From the NCBI GenBank assembly GCA_011526585.1, contig WYBB01000237.1:1-42190 (forward strand): 42,190 bases of DNA, in the 5' to 3' direction. Source of the DNA: Deltaproteobacteria bacterium (GTDB taxonomy: Bacteria > Myxococcota_A > UBA9042 > PHBI01). The notes beneath the pieces are model-generated. The model was not told the origin of the DNA. It saw only the letters and a list, made by a program, of their open reading frames with translations, and made no database searches. Below are positions 1 through 8,864 of this stretch, one piece after another (position 1 is the first letter of the stretch; the number at the start of each line of letters is the position of its first letter). The translations under genes and the position numbers were made by a program.

Positions 1-15
1 TATCAAGACACCTTC

Positions 16-675
16 TCAGTTCATCGAGGCGGAGAAGAGGAGCCCGATGCCGAAGGCGGTGAGGCCGGTGCCCTCATCGGTCTCGAGCGAGGCGACGATC
101 GCCTGGGCGGCGAGGCCGAGGCCCCAGCGGCGCGAGACCCACCACTCCTTGCCGACCATGAAGTTGAGCGCCAGGCCGGCCTCGGTGTCCTCCTCGGCCT
201 CGATGATGATGTTGCCGACGCGGCCGCGGAACTCGAGGGTGCCGACGCCGACGCCGACCGAGCCGGCGAAGTAGATGTTGGCCGGCATCACGTAGAAGGT
301 CGCGCCGATGCCGATGCCGCCGATGGTGGCGCGCGTGCCGTCCGCCTCGCCCAGGTCGCGGCCGTTGGCCTCGACGTTGGGCTCGACCATGCTGAGGCCG
401 AAGAGGTCGACGTTGAGCGCGATGTTGCGCGCGACGGTCGCGCCGAACGCGAAGGAGAGCATGCCGCCGGCGCCGGAGAGCGTCGTCTCGGCGGCGTCGT
501 CGAAGGCCGCGCCCGAGAAGCCGAAGCCGCCCGACAGGCGCATGAAGAAGTGGCCGGGGTCGTGGGTGCGGCCGCGGTTGGGGTTGTAGGGGCGGGCGTG
601 GGCGAGCGGGGCGAGCGCGGCGGTGAGGGTGACGAGCGCGAGCGCGGGCGCGAGGCGGCAGAGCAGGCGGGACAT
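16..675 (-). CDS. Outer-membrane beta-barrel-like protein, exported
   Basis: 219-aa protein of unknown function. The first 27 residues form a classic signal peptide (Arg and hydrophobic core LAPALALVTLTAALAPLAHA, cleavage after AHA). The mature part is Gly-rich and alternates hydrophobic and polar residues in short segments (for example RLSGGFGFSG, GIGIGATFYV, GSVGVGVGTLEFRG, GIGLLFSASMN) as in small eight-stranded outer-membrane barrels, and it ends in a polar-hydrophobic strand. Start chosen at ATG 675, which has AAGGAGAC seven bases upstream; the frame stays open further upstream but lacks export features. It lies 20 bp downstream of pyruvate kinase on the same strand and may be co-transcribed with it. 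Barrel architecture is inferred from pattern only; no family was recognised. Confidence 0.75.
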   Translation of the reverse strand: MSRLLCRLAPALALVTLTAALAPLAHARPYNPNRGRTHDPGHFFMRLSGGFGFSGAAFDDAAETTLSGAGGMLSFAFGATVARNIALNVDLFGLSMVEPNVEANGRDLGEADGTRATIGGIGIGATFYVMPANIYFAGSVGVGVGTLEFRGRVGNIIIEAEEDTEAGLALNFMVGKEWWVSRRWGLGLAAQAIVASLETDEGTGLTAFGIGLLFSASMN

Positions 676-695
676 GGGGTCTCCTTGGGTTGCGA

Positions 696-2117
696 TCAGA
701 TGCGGTGGAGCTTGATGGTGTTGGTGCCGGAGCTCACCGGCCAGCCGAGCACGAGCGCGATCTCGTCGCCGACCTTGCAGAGCTGCTCGCGCAAGAGGGT
801 GCCGTTGGCGACGCGCACGGCCTCGTGCAGGTGCTCGGGCGGGACCTCGACGCGCGGGGCGACGCCCCACTCGAGGGCGAGGCGGTTGGCGACCCTGCGC
901 TCGGGCGTGAGCGCGACGATCGGCGCGCGCGGGCGGTACTCGGCGATGAGGTTGGCGGTGCGGCCGTCGCGGGTGAAGACGACGATGGCGGACAGAGGCA
1001 GCGCGAAGGACATGATGGCGGCGGCGCGCGCGGCGGCGTCGGCGAAGCGCCACTCGCCGGCGGTGATGGCGCTCTCGCGCAGCGAGCCGACGCGCTCGTG
1101 CATGTGCGCTTCGACCTCGCGGATGATCTTGTCCATCATCTGCACGGCCAGGGTGGGGTGCTTGCCGGCGGCGGTCTCGCCCGAGAGCATGAGCGCGTCG
1201 GTGCCGTCGAGCACGGCGTTGGCGACGTCGGCCGCCTCGGCGCGGGTCGGGAAGGGGTTGCGCATCATCGAGTCGAGCATCTGGGTCGCGGTGATGACGA
1301 GCTTGCGGCGGTCGTTGACCTCTTTGATGATGCGCTTCTGCAGGAGCGGGACCTTCTCGGCGCCGGCCTCGACGCCGAGGTCGCCGCGCGCGACCATGGC
1401 ACCGTCAGCCGCGTCGAGGATGGCGGTGAGGTTGGTGATCGCCTCGGGCTTTTCGATCTTGGCGATGATCGGGGTGCCGCGCGCGAGGCGCTTGGCCTCC
1501 TCGATGTCGGCGGCGCTGCGCACGAAGGACAGCGCGACGAAGTCGACGCCGAGGGTGTCGACGGCGAAGGCGAGGTCGGCCTTGTCCTTGTCGGTGAGCG
1601 CGGGGGTGGAGAGGCCGCGGCCCGGGACGTTGATGCCCTTCTTGTCCGAGAGCGGGCCGCCGATCTCGACGCGGGTGTGGATCTCGGCGGCGCGCTCCGG
1701 GGTCGCGGGGGCGACGCGCTCGACGACGAGCCGCAGGAGGCCGTCGTCGAGGAGCAGGTGGTCGCCGGGCTCGACGTCGTCGGCCAGCGCGCGGTAGGAG
1801 ACGCCGACGCCGGCGGAGGTGCCGGGGCGATCGTCCATGCCGAGCACGAAGGGGGCGCCGGTGACGAGCTCGACCGGGCCCTCGGGGAAGCGGCCGACCC
1901 GGATCTTGGGGCCGCAGAGATCGGCGAGGATCGCCAGCGGGCGACCGGCGCGCTGGGCGGCGGCGCGCACGAGCGCGGCGGCCTGGGCGTGGGTCTCGTG
2001 GTTGCCGTGCGAGAAGTTGAGGCGCGCACAGTCCATGCCGGCGGCGACGAGGGCGTCGATGGCGGCTTCGGTCTGGGTCGCGGGCCCGAGCGTGCAGACG
2101 ATCTTGGCGCGGCGCAT
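696..2117 (-). CDS. pyk: Pyruvate kinase
   Basis: 473 aa, the normal bacterial length. Converts phosphoenolpyruvate and ADP to pyruvate and ATP in glycolysis, in the cytoplasm. The sequence carries the N-terminal MRRAKIVCTLGPAT start, the substrate/nucleotide segment ARLNFSHGNHETH, DLCGPKIRVG, the catalytic-lysine block IIAKIEKPEAI, the metal site DGAMVARGDLGVE, and the signature TQMLDSM...PTRAEAADVANAVLDGTDALMLSGETAAGKHP, followed by the C-terminal regulatory domain ending SSGTNTIKLHRI. The start at MRRAKIV fits the family exactly, but there is no Shine-Dalgarno sequence: the bases before the ATG read ACAACCTCCCC. A TACAAC element six bases before the ATG would put transcription at the A of ATG, so the mRNA may be leaderless (inference). 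Divergent from the kinase-like gene at 2190. Confidence 0.96.
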   Translation of the reverse strand: MRRAKIVCTLGPATQTEAAIDALVAAGMDCARLNFSHGNHETHAQAAALVRAAAQRAGRPLAILADLCGPKIRVGRFPEGPVELVTGAPFVLGMDDRPGTSAGVGVSYRALADDVEPGDHLLLDDGLLRLVVERVAPATPERAAEIHTRVEIGGPLSDKKGINVPGRGLSTPALTDKDKADLAFAVDTLGVDFVALSFVRSAADIEEAKRLARGTPIIAKIEKPEAITNLTAILDAADGAMVARGDLGVEAGAEKVPLLQKRIIKEVNDRRKLVITATQMLDSMMRNPFPTRAEAADVANAVLDGTDALMLSGETAAGKHPTLAVQMMDKIIREVEAHMHERVGSLRESAITAGEWRFADAAARAAAIMSFALPLSAIVVFTRDGRTANLIAEYRPRAPIVALTPERRVANRLALEWGVAPRVEVPPEHLHEAVRVANGTLLREQLCKVGDEIALVLGWPVSSGTNTIKLHRI

Positions 2118-2189
2118 GGGGAGGTTGTAACGTGTCCGCGTTGGCGGGGAAAGCAGCGCCGGGCGTGTGACCCGGCGAGGTACTCGACA

Positions 2190-4145
2190 ATGGCTCACGA
2201 CCGGCAAGCTCCTGGAGGTCGTGGGCACGGACCACCACAGATGCTCGTGATCATCGTCGGCGACGACCAGGCCATGCGCCTGCAGCTCGCGCGCGCCCTG
2301 GGACCGGGGCGCTTCGAGCTCCTGTGCGCGGTGCCGTCGGCCGACGTCGTGCCGCCCGTCGAGGAGGACGACAAGCTGGCGGCGCTGCTGGTGCACAAGA
2401 CGCAGGCGGCGCTCAAGCTGGACGCGGAGCGGCTGCGCAAGCGCTTCGGCGAGCGGGTGGAGCTGGTCGCGGTGACCCAGGTCGAAGGGCAGGAGCTCGA
2501 GACGCTGGCGGGGCTGGTCGACGACTTCGTCGCGTGGTCGCTCGGGGCGAGCTTCCTGCACGCGCGTCTCGTGCTGGTGCAGCGGCGGCTGTCGGCGGTG
2601 CGCACGGCGAAGAAGGCGCGGCCGGCGAGGAGCACCGTCGAGGAGCTGATGCGCGCGGCGCTGGGCTCGGGCAAGGACGAGCTCTACGTGTGGGACCTGG
2701 CGACCGGGCGCATGGACTGGCCGTTCGCGGGGCCGGATGGGGGCGCGAGCCTGCCGCGCACGCGCGCGGCCTACGAGGAGGCGCTGCACCAGGACGATCG
2801 TCTGGCGCTCGAGGTCGCGCTCGAGCGGCACTTCGCGGCGAAGACGCCGTTTGCGGTGGCGCTGAGACGCGGGAGCCCCGATGACGGCTATCGCCTCTTC
2901 CTCGACCGCGGCGAGCTGACCGGCGCGCGGCGTGACGGGCGCTTCGTCGGGCTCCTGACGAGCATCGACGACGAGCTGCAGGTCGAGCTCAACCGGCGCA
3001 TGGAGGCGCGGCGCTCGAGCCTCGCCGAGATCGCCGGCGCGCTGGCCGAAGAGCTGAGCCAGAGCCTGGTCGTCGCGTTCACGGCGCTGGACTCGACGAT
3101 CCCGCAACTGCCGCCGCCGCAGCGGACCGAGCTCGGCGACGCGCGCGCGGCGCTGCAGGGGGCGTTGGACTGGGCGCGGCGCTTGATGGCGCTCGGGCGA
3201 AGGCAGCCGCCCAACCCGGAGTACATCGCGCTGCAGGACCTGGTGCAGGACCTGGTCGACTCGCTGGCGCGGCGGCTCGGCAGCCACATCCAGTTCGAGG
3301 TGGTCTCGCGTGACGCGTCGGGGATCGTGCTGGCCGACCCGCTGCACATGGAGACGGTGCTGGCGATCCTGTGCGACCGCGCGGGGCGGCAGATGCCGCA
3401 CGGCGGGCGGCTCCGGCTGAGCTTGACGACGACGAGCCTGCGCGACGAGGCGGGGCCGCTGCCGGCGAGGGCGAGCGAGGGGCGCTGGGCCAAGCTGCGG
3501 GTGGAGGACCAGGGCGCGCCGCTGCCCGAGGCGATGGTGAGGAGCGGCTTCGACCCGATGTCGCACGGGCTGCACGAGGGGCTGCGCTGGGCGATCGCGC
3601 TGGCGACGGTGCGATCGATCGTGCTGCAGCACGAGGGCTTCGTGCGGGCGCTGAACGTGAGCGACGCGGAGGGCGAGCCGAGCGGCGTGGCGATCGAGGT
3701 CTTCCTGCCGATCGTGGTGCGCGCACCGGCGCGGCTGAGGCGGCCGGAGACCGGGCAGAACGTGGCGGTCGGCGGGGGCGAGCTGGTGCTGGTCGTCGAC
3801 GACGACGAGCTGATGCGGCGCATGACCGAGCGCCTGCTGCGCGGCGCCGGCTATCAGGTGGTGACGGCGCCGGACGGGCGCGAGGCGGTGCGGGTCTTCC
3901 AGGAACGGCGGGAGGAGATCAAGCTGGTGATGCTCGACATCGTGATGCCGGAGATGGGCGGGCGCGTCGCGAGCGAGCGCATCCGCGCGCTGAGCGGGGA
4001 CGTGCCGTTCCTGTTCACGAGCGGCTACACGATGTCGATCCAGGACACCGAGTTCGTGTCCGATCCGTCGCGGCGGTTTCTGCCCAAGCCGTTCAACGCC
4101 GGGCAGCTCCTGCGCGAGGTGCACAACGCGCTGCACGGTCGCTGA
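2190..4145 (+). CDS. Hybrid sensor-kinase-like protein (degenerate kinase core plus receiver)
   Basis: 651 aa, soluble (no signal or membrane segment). Order: a degenerate receiver-like domain (about residues 18-130, begins MLVIIVGDDQAMRLQLARAL, no convincing phospho-Asp), a PAS-3-like domain (about 165-275, KDELYVWDLATGRMDW...LHQDDR), a histidine-kinase-like core (about 275-525) and an intact receiver (about 540-651: VVDDDE, MLDIVMPEMGG with Asp near 583, FTSGY, LPKPF). In the core, the usual A-H-E-L-N-Q phospho-acceptor motif reads A-E-E-L-S-Q (residues 286-291), so the histidine is Glu287; the N-box Asn is missing (CDRAGRQMP) and the second Gly-rich ATP box is not recognisable. I infer a pseudokinase that scaffolds or regulates through its receiver. 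Start ATG 2190 has GCGAGG nine bases upstream; ATG 2241 is the alternative and would begin directly at the first domain. Confidence 0.88.
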   Translation: MAHDRQAPGGRGHGPPQMLVIIVGDDQAMRLQLARALGPGRFELLCAVPSADVVPPVEEDDKLAALLVHKTQAALKLDAERLRKRFGERVELVAVTQVEGQELETLAGLVDDFVAWSLGASFLHARLVLVQRRLSAVRTAKKARPARSTVEELMRAALGSGKDELYVWDLATGRMDWPFAGPDGGASLPRTRAAYEEALHQDDRLALEVALERHFAAKTPFAVALRRGSPDDGYRLFLDRGELTGARRDGRFVGLLTSIDDELQVELNRRMEARRSSLAEIAGALAEELSQSLVVAFTALDSTIPQLPPPQRTELGDARAALQGALDWARRLMALGRRQPPNPEYIALQDLVQDLVDSLARRLGSHIQFEVVSRDASGIVLADPLHMETVLAILCDRAGRQMPHGGRLRLSLTTTSLRDEAGPLPARASEGRWAKLRVEDQGAPLPEAMVRSGFDPMSHGLHEGLRWAIALATVRSIVLQHEGFVRALNVSDAEGEPSGVAIEVFLPIVVRAPARLRRPETGQNVAVGGGELVLVVDDDELMRRMTERLLRGAGYQVVTAPDGREAVRVFQERREEIKLVMLDIVMPEMGGRVASERIRALSGDVPFLFTSGYTMSIQDTEFVSDPSRRFLPKPFNAGQLLREVHNALHGR

Positions 4146-4151
4146 CGCGGC

Positions 4152-4952
4152 TCAGGCGGCCGGGACGCGGAAGAGGGCCTCGAAGTTGGCGGCGAGGTGG
4201 GCGGCCATGGTGTCGACGTCGAGGTGGCGGAGCTCGGCCATCCTGGCGACGCCGAGCGGGACCTTGGCCGGCTCGTTGCGCTCGCGGTCGGGGCCCATGT
4301 AGGGGCAGTCGGTCTCGGTGAGGAGGCGCTCGAGCGGGAGCTTCTGCACCATCTTCTGGAAGCTCTCGGCGCGCACGACGACCGGGGGGATCGAGAGGTA
4401 GTAGCCGGCCTCGGCGATCTGGAGGGCGAGCTTGAGCTTGCCGCCGAAGCAGTGGAAGTCGGCGCGGGTGACGCCCATCTCCTGCAGGATGGCGAAGGTG
4501 CGCTCCTCGGCCTTGCGGGTGTGCAGGATGAGGGGCTTGTCGGCGGCGAGCGCGACCTCGACGAGGCGGCGCAGGACGCGCTCCTGCTCGGGCATGTGGT
4601 CGGTGACCCAGTAGGCGTCGAGGCCGCACTCGCCGATGGCGACGAGCTCGGAGGCGACGCTGGCGATGAAGTCGATCTCCTGGTCGGGATCGAAGGGCTC
4701 GGGCGGGGGCCAGGGGTGCGGCCAGGCGGCGCGGTCGATCAGGTGGGCGACGGCGTCGACGGGGTAGATCCCGAGCGCGGGCAGGAGGTTTTCGTGGCGG
4801 CGGCAGAGCTCGAGCACGGCGCGGTTCGAGCGCGGCTCGAGCCCGTTGACGATGACGCGCGTGACGCCGGCCTGCTTCGCGCGCACGGCGACGGCGTCCT
4901 CCTCGCCGGCGAAGGAGGGGTGGATCAGGTGGGCGTGCACGTCGACGAACAT
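4152..4952 (-). CDS. TatD-family metal-dependent hydrolase
   Basis: 266 aa, typical of TatD-type TIM-barrel nucleases/hydrolases. Metal ligands visible in order: VDVHAHL near the N-terminus, AIGECGLDAYW (family form AIGE-GLD-Y), PLILHTRKAEE, DFHCFGG, and TETDCPYMGP (family form ETD-P). Members such as E. coli TatD are 3'-5' exonucleases; the substrate here is not known, and the HTRKAEE/FHCFGG variants are standard. Start ATG 4952 begins directly with the first metal motif (MFVDVHAHL). Convergent with the kinase-like gene, only 6 bp between stops, and divergent from the carboxypeptidase gene at 5053. Confidence 0.9.
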   Translation of the reverse strand: MFVDVHAHLIHPSFAGEEDAVAVRAKQAGVTRVIVNGLEPRSNRAVLELCRRHENLLPALGIYPVDAVAHLIDRAAWPHPWPPPEPFDPDQEIDFIASVASELVAIGECGLDAYWVTDHMPEQERVLRRLVEVALAADKPLILHTRKAEERTFAILQEMGVTRADFHCFGGKLKLALQIAEAGYYLSIPPVVVRAESFQKMVQKLPLERLLTETDCPYMGPDRERNEPAKVPLGVARMAELRHLDVDTMAAHLAANFEALFRVPAA

Positions 4953-5052
4953 CGCGCGATGCTTGCGCACGGGCGCCGCGAAGACAAGGACGGAGAGGGG
5001 GGCTGCGCGATCGGGGATCGCGGAGCGCGGCGTGTTGTGGCAGAGGTGGGGC

Positions 5053-7557
5053 GTGCTGCGTATGTGCGTCGTCGTCGGGTTCTTCGCGTGGGTCGGTTGT
5101 GGTGACGACGGCGCCGTGATCTCGGGATCGATCGAGCGCGTGCACGCGGGCGCGGAGGTGATCGGGGGCGGTGGGGGCGAGGTCGCCCTGGACAGCGTGG
5201 GCGAGACGGAGGTCGGGGCCGAGGTCGTGGGGCCCGACGCGCAGGTCGACGGCGAGGTGAGCGCCGAGATCGACGCGGGTGGTGAGGACGCGGAGGGCGA
5301 CGTCGAGGACGGCGAGGTGGTCGAGGTGGAGGTACCGGATCTGCGGCACCCCGATCCGACGTGGCCGCGCTTGTCGGCGGCGACGCTGGCGGCGATCGAT
5401 GCCGAGATGCGCGCGGCGCTGGACGTGCCTGCGCTGGGCGGGCGGACCTTCGGTGGGTTCGTGCAGGACATCGACAGCGGCCAGGAGGTGTGGGCGCTCG
5501 ATGCCGATCGGCTGCTGATCCCGGCGTCGAACACCAAGGTCTTCACGACGGCGGTGGCGATCGATCGGCTGGGCGCGGATCATCGCATGCCGACGCGCGT
5601 GGTCGCGGCGGCGCCGATCGGCGGCGACGGGGTGCTGCGGGGCGACCTGGCGCTGCACTCCGAGCACGACTTCACCTGGTCGCGGTGGTTCCAGGCCGAC
5701 GCGCGCCACCCGGCTTCGCGGCTGGCCGAGGCGCTGTGGCAGCGGGGGCTCCGGCGTGTGACCGGGGCGGTGCACGTGTGGGGGGCCTACCTGTACGAAG
5801 GTCACCACTTCGGCAGCTACGATCCGGCGACGCACCGGGCGCGGGCCGGGGCGGCGTTCGTGGCGGCGCTGGGGGCGCGGGGGATCGTCGTCGAGGGCGC
5901 GCTGGTCGACCACGCGTCGATGGCCGTGCCCGAGGGCGAGGAGCTGGCGCGCTGGGAGTCGATCCCGCTGCACGTCGGGGCGTGGGCCATCAACCGCAAG
6001 AGCCATAACGAGATGGCCGACATCCTGGCGCGGCACCTCGGGTTTCGCGTGGGCGGCTCGAGCGACTATGCGACCGGCGGCGCGGTGATGAAGGCGTGGC
6101 TCGCCGAGCGTGGGATCGACGCGACGGGGTTCGTGCTGGCCGATGGCTCGGGGCTGTCGCTGGCCAACCGGGTGAGCGCGCGGCAGCTCGTCGGGGTGTA
6201 TCGGGCGATGGCGGAGCGGCCGGGCTGGGAGGCGTGGCGGGCGTCGCTGTCGGTGGCGGGCGCGGGCGGGCCGGCGTCGAACGACGGCAACGACCTGGCG
6301 ATCGTGACCGAGAACGTCGCTCCTTATAATGGTACGCTGGCATATCGGATGAGTGGCGCCGACACCGCCGGGCGCGTCTTCGGCAAGTCGGGCACCAATG
6401 CGGGGATCACGACCTCCGGGGTGCTGGTGCACCGCTGGGACGGGCGGCGCTACGCGTTCGCGTTCCAGATGAACACGCTGCCGGGCGGGACCTACGATAC
6501 GGCGCGGGCGACGCAGGACGCGCTGGTGGCCGTGATCGCCAGGCGGCGCGGTGAGGGAACGCGGCCGGCGGCGCCGACGCTCGGGTGCGTGCGGGGGCGC
6601 ATCGAGGGTGGGGTGGCGCTGGCCGAGGTGGCGCTGGTCGGCAACGCGGTGCTCGACGCGGCGGATCCGCGTGCGGGCTACGCGCTCGAGCTGAGCGCGG
6701 ACGGGGTGGTGTGGCGGCGGGACGAGGCGCTCTTTTCGCGGGAGCCGTCGTTCGTGTTCCGGGCGGGCGCGGGCACGACCTACCTGCGCGCGTTCGCGGA
6801 GTCGTCGGCGGGGCTGAGCGATCCGAGCGACGTGTACGCGGTGCGGGTGCGCGACGGGGACCGGGTGCTGCTGGTCGACGCCAACGATCGGTGGCAGCGC
6901 CAGCCGACCAACGAGAACCCGATGGGCGCGGCGCACGCGTTCATGGTGGCGTATGGGGCGGCGGTGCCGGCGCACCTGGGGATCGACACCTGCCCGAACG
7001 AGGCGCTGACGGCGGGTGAGGTGGCGCTGGCGAGCTACGACGCGGTGGTGTGGGCGACCGGCGAGGAGGCGACGAGCGACGAGTCGATCGCGGCGGCCGA
7101 GGCGACCCTGCTGATGGACTACCTGGAGATCGGCGGGGCGCTCTTCGCCAGCGGCGCCGAGATCGCGTGGGACCTGGACGCGCGCGGCAACAGCGCGGCG
7201 AGCGCGGCCGACCGGACGTTCCTCGAAGGCGCGCTGGCGCTGAGCTACGTCGAGGACGACGCCGGGGTCTTCGTCGCCGAGGGGGTGATGGGCGGGATCT
7301 TCGCCGATCGGGTGCTCGAGCGACGGCTGGGGTTCTTCACGCCGGGGCAGATCTTCGTCGCCTATCCGGATGTCTTGTCGCCGCTGGGCGAGGCGCGCGC
7401 GTGCCTGCGCTATCTCGGGCCGGGCTCGGTCGCGTGCGTGTACTCGGAGAGCGAGCCGGCGGTCGTGACGCTGGGCTTCCCGTTCGAGAGCATCGACGCG
7501 GCGGCGGGGCGGGCGGTGGTGATGGAGCGCGTGCTCGGCGACGCGTTCGGGCTGTGA
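5053..7557 (+). CDS. D-alanyl-D-alanine carboxypeptidase (S13/PBP4-type) lipoprotein with long C-terminal extension
   Basis: 834 aa. N-terminal lipoprotein-like signal (MLRMCVVVGFFAWVGCG; Cys at the end of the hydrophobic run), then an acidic Glu/Asp/Gly/Val-rich linker of about 75 residues, then an S13 peptidase: Ser159-x-x-Lys162 (PASNTKVF), Ser317-His-Asn319 (KSHNEMAD) and Lys445-Ser-Gly (GKSGTNAGIT, Ser instead of the usual Thr). The distance between first and second motifs (158 residues) is shorter than in E. coli PBP4, so the inserted domains are reduced. It should trim peptidoglycan stem peptides in the periplasm. Residues about 505-834 are foreign to S13 enzymes: a fibronectin-III-like stretch, then VLLVDANDRWQ...YDAVVWATGEEA...LMDYLEIGGALFASGAEIAWDL, resembling the amidotransferase-like module seen in xanthan-lyase-type exported proteins. 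GTG 5053 chosen for its GAGG six bases upstream; ATG 5062 is the alternative. Confidence 0.88.
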   Translation: MLRMCVVVGFFAWVGCGDDGAVISGSIERVHAGAEVIGGGGGEVALDSVGETEVGAEVVGPDAQVDGEVSAEIDAGGEDAEGDVEDGEVVEVEVPDLRHPDPTWPRLSAATLAAIDAEMRAALDVPALGGRTFGGFVQDIDSGQEVWALDADRLLIPASNTKVFTTAVAIDRLGADHRMPTRVVAAAPIGGDGVLRGDLALHSEHDFTWSRWFQADARHPASRLAEALWQRGLRRVTGAVHVWGAYLYEGHHFGSYDPATHRARAGAAFVAALGARGIVVEGALVDHASMAVPEGEELARWESIPLHVGAWAINRKSHNEMADILARHLGFRVGGSSDYATGGAVMKAWLAERGIDATGFVLADGSGLSLANRVSARQLVGVYRAMAERPGWEAWRASLSVAGAGGPASNDGNDLAIVTENVAPYNGTLAYRMSGADTAGRVFGKSGTNAGITTSGVLVHRWDGRRYAFAFQMNTLPGGTYDTARATQDALVAVIARRRGEGTRPAAPTLGCVRGRIEGGVALAEVALVGNAVLDAADPRAGYALELSADGVVWRRDEALFSREPSFVFRAGAGTTYLRAFAESSAGLSDPSDVYAVRVRDGDRVLLVDANDRWQRQPTNENPMGAAHAFMVAYGAAVPAHLGIDTCPNEALTAGEVALASYDAVVWATGEEATSDESIAAAEATLLMDYLEIGGALFASGAEIAWDLDARGNSAASAADRTFLEGALALSYVEDDAGVFVAEGVMGGIFADRVLERRLGFFTPGQIFVAYPDVLSPLGEARACLRYLGPGSVACVYSESEPAVVTLGFPFESIDAAAGRAVVMERVLGDAFGL

Positions 7558-7600
7558 AGGGGCGTGTGGGAAAGGGCGTGTGCAGGAAGAGGTGAACACC

Positions 7601-8839
7601 GTGACCGATCGCGGCGCGCACGCGCAAGCCGAGGCGTTCATCCTCGCCTTCGCGCGCGCGGCGCACGAGGCGGGGATCCCCGCACACCGGCTCGAGGAGA
7701 CGGTCGCCGAGCTGTCGCAGCGCCTCGGGCTCACGACCGTGACGTTCTCGACGCCGACGATGTTGATGCTCGGCTTCGGTCCCCATGAGCGACAGCGCAA
7801 CGTGCTCGTGCGCGTCGAGCCGGCCGCCGTACACCTCGCGCGCCTCGACGAGCTCACCGCGGTCGCGCGACGCGTTCTGGTCGCGGCGGCGCCGCTCGAC
7901 GAAGCGCTGGCCGCGTTGCGCGGGCTCGAGCAGCGTGCGCCCGAGCCGGCGCCGCGCCGGGCGGCGATGCTCGTCTTGTGGTGGCTCCTCCTGTCGGCGA
8001 CGATGGCGCGCTTCTTCGGCGGCGGGCTTTTGGAGATCGCCGCGGCCGCGGTGATCGGCGCGCTGGTCGGCGTCTTGTCGATCGCGTGGCCGCGCCTCAC
8101 GACCGGCGCGCCCGTGTTCGAGCTCCTGGCGTCGGCGCTCGCGGCAGCGGTGGCGGCGGTGGCGGCGCACCTCGCGGCGGATCACGGGCTCGAGCTCTCG
8201 GCCTACGTCGCGATGTTGTCCGGGGTGGTCGGGTGCCTGCCCGGGTACACGCTGACGGTGGCGGTGACGGAGATGGCCTCGCGGCACCTTGCGTCGGGCA
8301 CGGCGCGTGGGATGGCCGCGGCGACGACGCTCTTGCAGATGGCGGTCGGGGTGGCGTTCGGCTCGGCGGTGGCGACCGGCGTGCTCGGCGAGACGCCGGT
8401 CGCGACGCCGCGCGAGCTGCCGGGGTGGACCGAGCTCGCTCTCTTGCCGCTCGCGGCGGTGGTGCTGGCGATGTTCTCGCACGCGCGCCGCTCGCGACTC
8501 CTGGCGATCGTCCTGGTCTCGGCGCTCGGGTACCTCGGGGCGCGCTGGGGCGGTGAGGCGCTCGGGCCGGAGATCGGCGCGGCCGTCGGCGCGCTCGTCG
8601 TCGGGCTCGCGAGCCGCGTGCACGCGGAGCTGTCGGACTGCCCGCAGCTCGTGACGCTCGTGCCCGCGACGCTGATGCTGGTGCCCGGGTCTTTCGGGTT
8701 CCGCAGCGTGTCGTTGTTCCTCGGGTCGGACGTGACGAGCGGGGTCGATGCAGCGATCCGGATGCTGCTCATCGCGATGGCGATCTCGGCGGGGCTCCTG
8801 ATGGCGCAGGCGATCGGGCGCAGCAAGCGCACGCTGTGA
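7601..8839 (+). CDS. ThrE-family threonine/serine exporter
   Basis: 412 aa. The N-terminal 130 residues are a soluble ThrE (DUF1212) domain (EAFILAFARAAHEAGIPAHRLEETVAELSQRLGL...VTFSTPTMLMLGFG...), followed by about ten hydrophobic segments (from MLVLWWLLLSATMARFF to MLLIAMAISAGLLMAQAIG), with the conserved GCLPGYTLTVAVTEMASRHLASGTARGM and LVPGSFGFRS stretches in the DUF1212 and DUF3815 halves, both fused here as in Corynebacterium ThrE. Role: inner-membrane export of small amino acids, probably threonine or serine; the substrate is by family only. GTG 7601 is preceded by AGGAAGAGG at 8 bases; an in-frame GTG at 7580 would add 7 residues. Begins 43 bp after the carboxypeptidase gene, same strand. 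Its 3' end has a decayed copy at 12639-12697. Confidence 0.9.
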   Translation: MTDRGAHAQAEAFILAFARAAHEAGIPAHRLEETVAELSQRLGLTTVTFSTPTMLMLGFGPHERQRNVLVRVEPAAVHLARLDELTAVARRVLVAAAPLDEALAALRGLEQRAPEPAPRRAAMLVLWWLLLSATMARFFGGGLLEIAAAAVIGALVGVLSIAWPRLTTGAPVFELLASALAAAVAAVAAHLAADHGLELSAYVAMLSGVVGCLPGYTLTVAVTEMASRHLASGTARGMAAATTLLQMAVGVAFGSAVATGVLGETPVATPRELPGWTELALLPLAAVVLAMFSHARRSRLLAIVLVSALGYLGARWGGEALGPEIGAAVGALVVGLASRVHAELSDCPQLVTLVPATLMLVPGSFGFRSVSLFLGSDVTSGVDAAIRMLLIAMAISAGLLMAQAIGRSKRTL

Positions 8840-8864
8840 GCGCCGGTGGGGGGGCGCCGCGGAG

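Noticed and set aside
2158..2176. GCCGGG-N7-CCCGGC hairpin before the kinase-like gene
   Set aside because: Only 6 bp of GC stem; expected by chance in such GC-rich DNA.
6325..6330. Perfect TATAAT inside the carboxypeptidase gene
   Set aside because: No fitting -35 box at 15-18 bases, and no gene begins just downstream.
4093..8100. 1335-codon minus-strand frame across the TatD, carboxypeptidase and exporter genes
   Set aside because: Arg/His/Pro-rich translation, crosses gene boundaries of clearly identified genes.
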